From contig NZ_BJEN01000002.1 of the NCBI RefSeq assembly GCF_008326345.1, positions 124,001-188,000 of the forward strand: a stretch of DNA of 64,000 bases. Reading direction: 5' to 3'. Position 1 is the first letter of the stretch, and each line of letters starts with the position of its first letter. Positions 63,007 through 64,000 of this stretch are shown here, piece after piece. Below the pieces are notes generated by a model. That model saw only the letters and a list, made by a program, of their open reading frames with translations, did not search any database and was not told where the DNA came from. This DNA is from Cutibacterium modestum (GTDB taxonomy: Bacteria > Actinomycetota > Actinomycetes > Propionibacteriales > Propionibacteriaceae). The position numbers were made by a program, and so were the translations under genes.

Positions 63007-64000
63007 ATGTTCTTCATTCAACTTGTCGTTGTCCTCCTATTCATCTTCCTGGGAGCACGCAAGGGTGGACTTGGCATTGCCTATGCCGGGGCTGCCGGTG
63101 TCATCGTTCTGGGGGTACTCGGTTGCAAGGTCGACCCAAACACTGGCATTCCGTGGGATGTCATCGGGGTCATCATCGCGGTGATCTCCTGCGTGGCGGC
63201 CATGGAAGTGGCCGGAGGCCTGGAATTGCTGGTGATGCTCAGCGAACGGGTACTGCGTCGCAATCCGAAGAGAATCACCTTCTTGGCGCCCACAGTGACG
63301 TTCTTCATGACTGTTCTGTGTGGTACCGGGCATGTCGCATTCGCCACTCTCCCTGTCATCGCGGAAGTGGCCAAGGAACAGAAGGTGAGACCCTCACGCC
63401 CACTATCCATCGCGGCGGTCGCCTCACAGATCGGCATCTGTGCCTCGCCCATATCGGCTGCAATGGTGGCTATGGCCGCCATCGTTGGTCCGCTGGGCGT
63501 CTCATATCCGAAGCTGGTCCTGGTTTCGATTGTTGGGGGATTCGCGGGATCGATGATCGGTGCCATCGTCTCCTCGAAACTCGGATGTGAGTTGGAACTT
63601 GACCCGGTTTATCTGGAGCGGCTGGAAAAGGGCCAAGTCTTGCATCGGGGAAAAGGCAGCTATGACATCAAGCCCTACGCAAAACGCTCGCTGGTGATCT
63701 TCGTGGCGTCCCTGGTCGTGGTGATGGTCTATGCCGCTAGCATCACTGCCGTAGATAAACCCCCGTTGCCACGTGGCGCCGCCATCATGACCTTCATGAT
63801 GACCGCCGCCCTCATCATTGCTGCCCTGTGCAAGGTGCCTCTTAAGGAGATCACCTCTCAGGCGACCTATAAGAGCGGCACGTCTGCTGCCATCTGCGTG
63901 ATGGGGGTGGCTTGGCTGGGGAACACCTTCGTAAGTTCCAATATCGCCACGATCAAGACTGCTGGATCAGGGGTCATCCACTCGGCACCGTGGCTGTTGT
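63007..64000 (+). CDS. Anaerobic C4-dicarboxylate transporter, DcuA/DcuB family (partial)
   Basis: The frame starts at ATG 63007 and stays open to the end of the window (331 codons; the family is about 430-450 residues). It has hydrophobic segments from the start (MFFIQLVVVLLFIFLGARKG) and the family block TFFMTVLCGTGHVAFATLPV and ASQIGICASPISAAMVAMAA. Dcu carriers exchange aspartate, fumarate, malate and succinate. Its coupling to aspA indicates aspartate uptake with succinate export in anaerobic growth. Confidence 0.9.
   Translation, partial: MFFIQLVVVLLFIFLGARKGGLGIAYAGAAGVIVLGVLGCKVDPNTGIPWDVIGVIIAVISCVAAMEVAGGLELLVMLSERVLRRNPKRITFLAPTVTFFMTVLCGTGHVAFATLPVIAEVAKEQKVRPSRPLSIAAVASQIGICASPISAAMVAMAAIVGPLGVSYPKLVLVSIVGGFAGSMIGAIVSSKLGCELELDPVYLERLEKGQVLHRGKGSYDIKPYAKRSLVIFVASLVVVMVYAASITAVDKPPLPRGAAIMTFMMTAALIIAALCKVPLKEITSQATYKSGTSAAICVMGVAWLGNTFVSSNIATIKTAGSGVIHSAPWLL

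Noticed and set aside
1-64000. CRISPR arrays, tRNA/rRNA genes, insertion sequences
   Set aside because: I saw no repeat-spacer array, cloverleaf, rRNA segment or transposase with inverted ends.

Overview
The window is high-GC actinobacterial DNA. The gene content is GatABC-type PTS, formate-tetrahydrofolate ligase, host-glycan mannosidases, copper nitrite reductase, a B12 importer, and aspartase next to a Dcu-type carrier. The protein flavour fits a skin propionibacterium, most likely Cutibacterium acnes or a close relative. That assignment rests on recognition, not on a database search. I saw no rRNA, tRNA, CRISPR array, insertion sequence or intact prophage.

Layout. 0-2.8 kb: a membrane LysM protein coupled to a BTAD-domain protein. 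2.8-4.2 kb: an MFS transporter. 4.3-10.3 kb: a sugar-alcohol locus, with a class II aldolase and PRD regulator on the minus strand, divergent from a zinc dehydrogenase and PTS IIB, IIC and IIA. 10.4-14.0 kb: fhs, small conserved proteins, and a sigma-like protein whose upstream region carries four repeats at an exact 21-nt period. 14.1-18.4 kb: an FtsX-type ABC exporter and a LuxR-type response regulator. 18.6-33.8 kb: a glycan catabolic island (ABC importer, DeoR regulator, GH4, GH38, GH125, GH20, phosphatases, PfkB kinase). It is flanked by a decayed and an intact copy of the same small membrane-protein gene. 33.9-35.3 kb: a NarL-family sensor kinase that plausibly partners the response regulator on the far side of the island. 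35.4-44.8 kb: galE, TetR, an MMPL transporter with a degenerate ABC-ATPase tail, a YhgE/Pip-like protein, a small membrane protein, and a second FtsX-type ABC exporter. 44.9-49.0 kb: a methyltransferase, a cobalamin riboswitch and btuFCD-like genes. 49.1-56.6 kb: a doubly frameshifted succinate-semialdehyde dehydrogenase, a ClC channel, glycogen phosphorylase, a decayed DUF1906 gene and phosphofructokinase. 56.7-61.1 kb: a coupled operon of membrane protein, membrane-anchored NirK and Cys-containing regulator. 61.5-64.0 kb: aspartase and a Dcu-like carrier that runs off the window.

How the parts fit. The genes describe a fermentative, facultatively anaerobic commensal. It imports polyols by PTS, imports and dismantles mannose/GlcNAc glycans in the cytoplasm, mobilises glycogen into glycolysis, and probably uses fumarate (from aspartate) and nitrite as electron sinks. 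The most unusual structures are the regulatory pair split by the glycan island, the 21-nt phased repeats, the MMPL-ABC fusion and the membrane-fused NirK.
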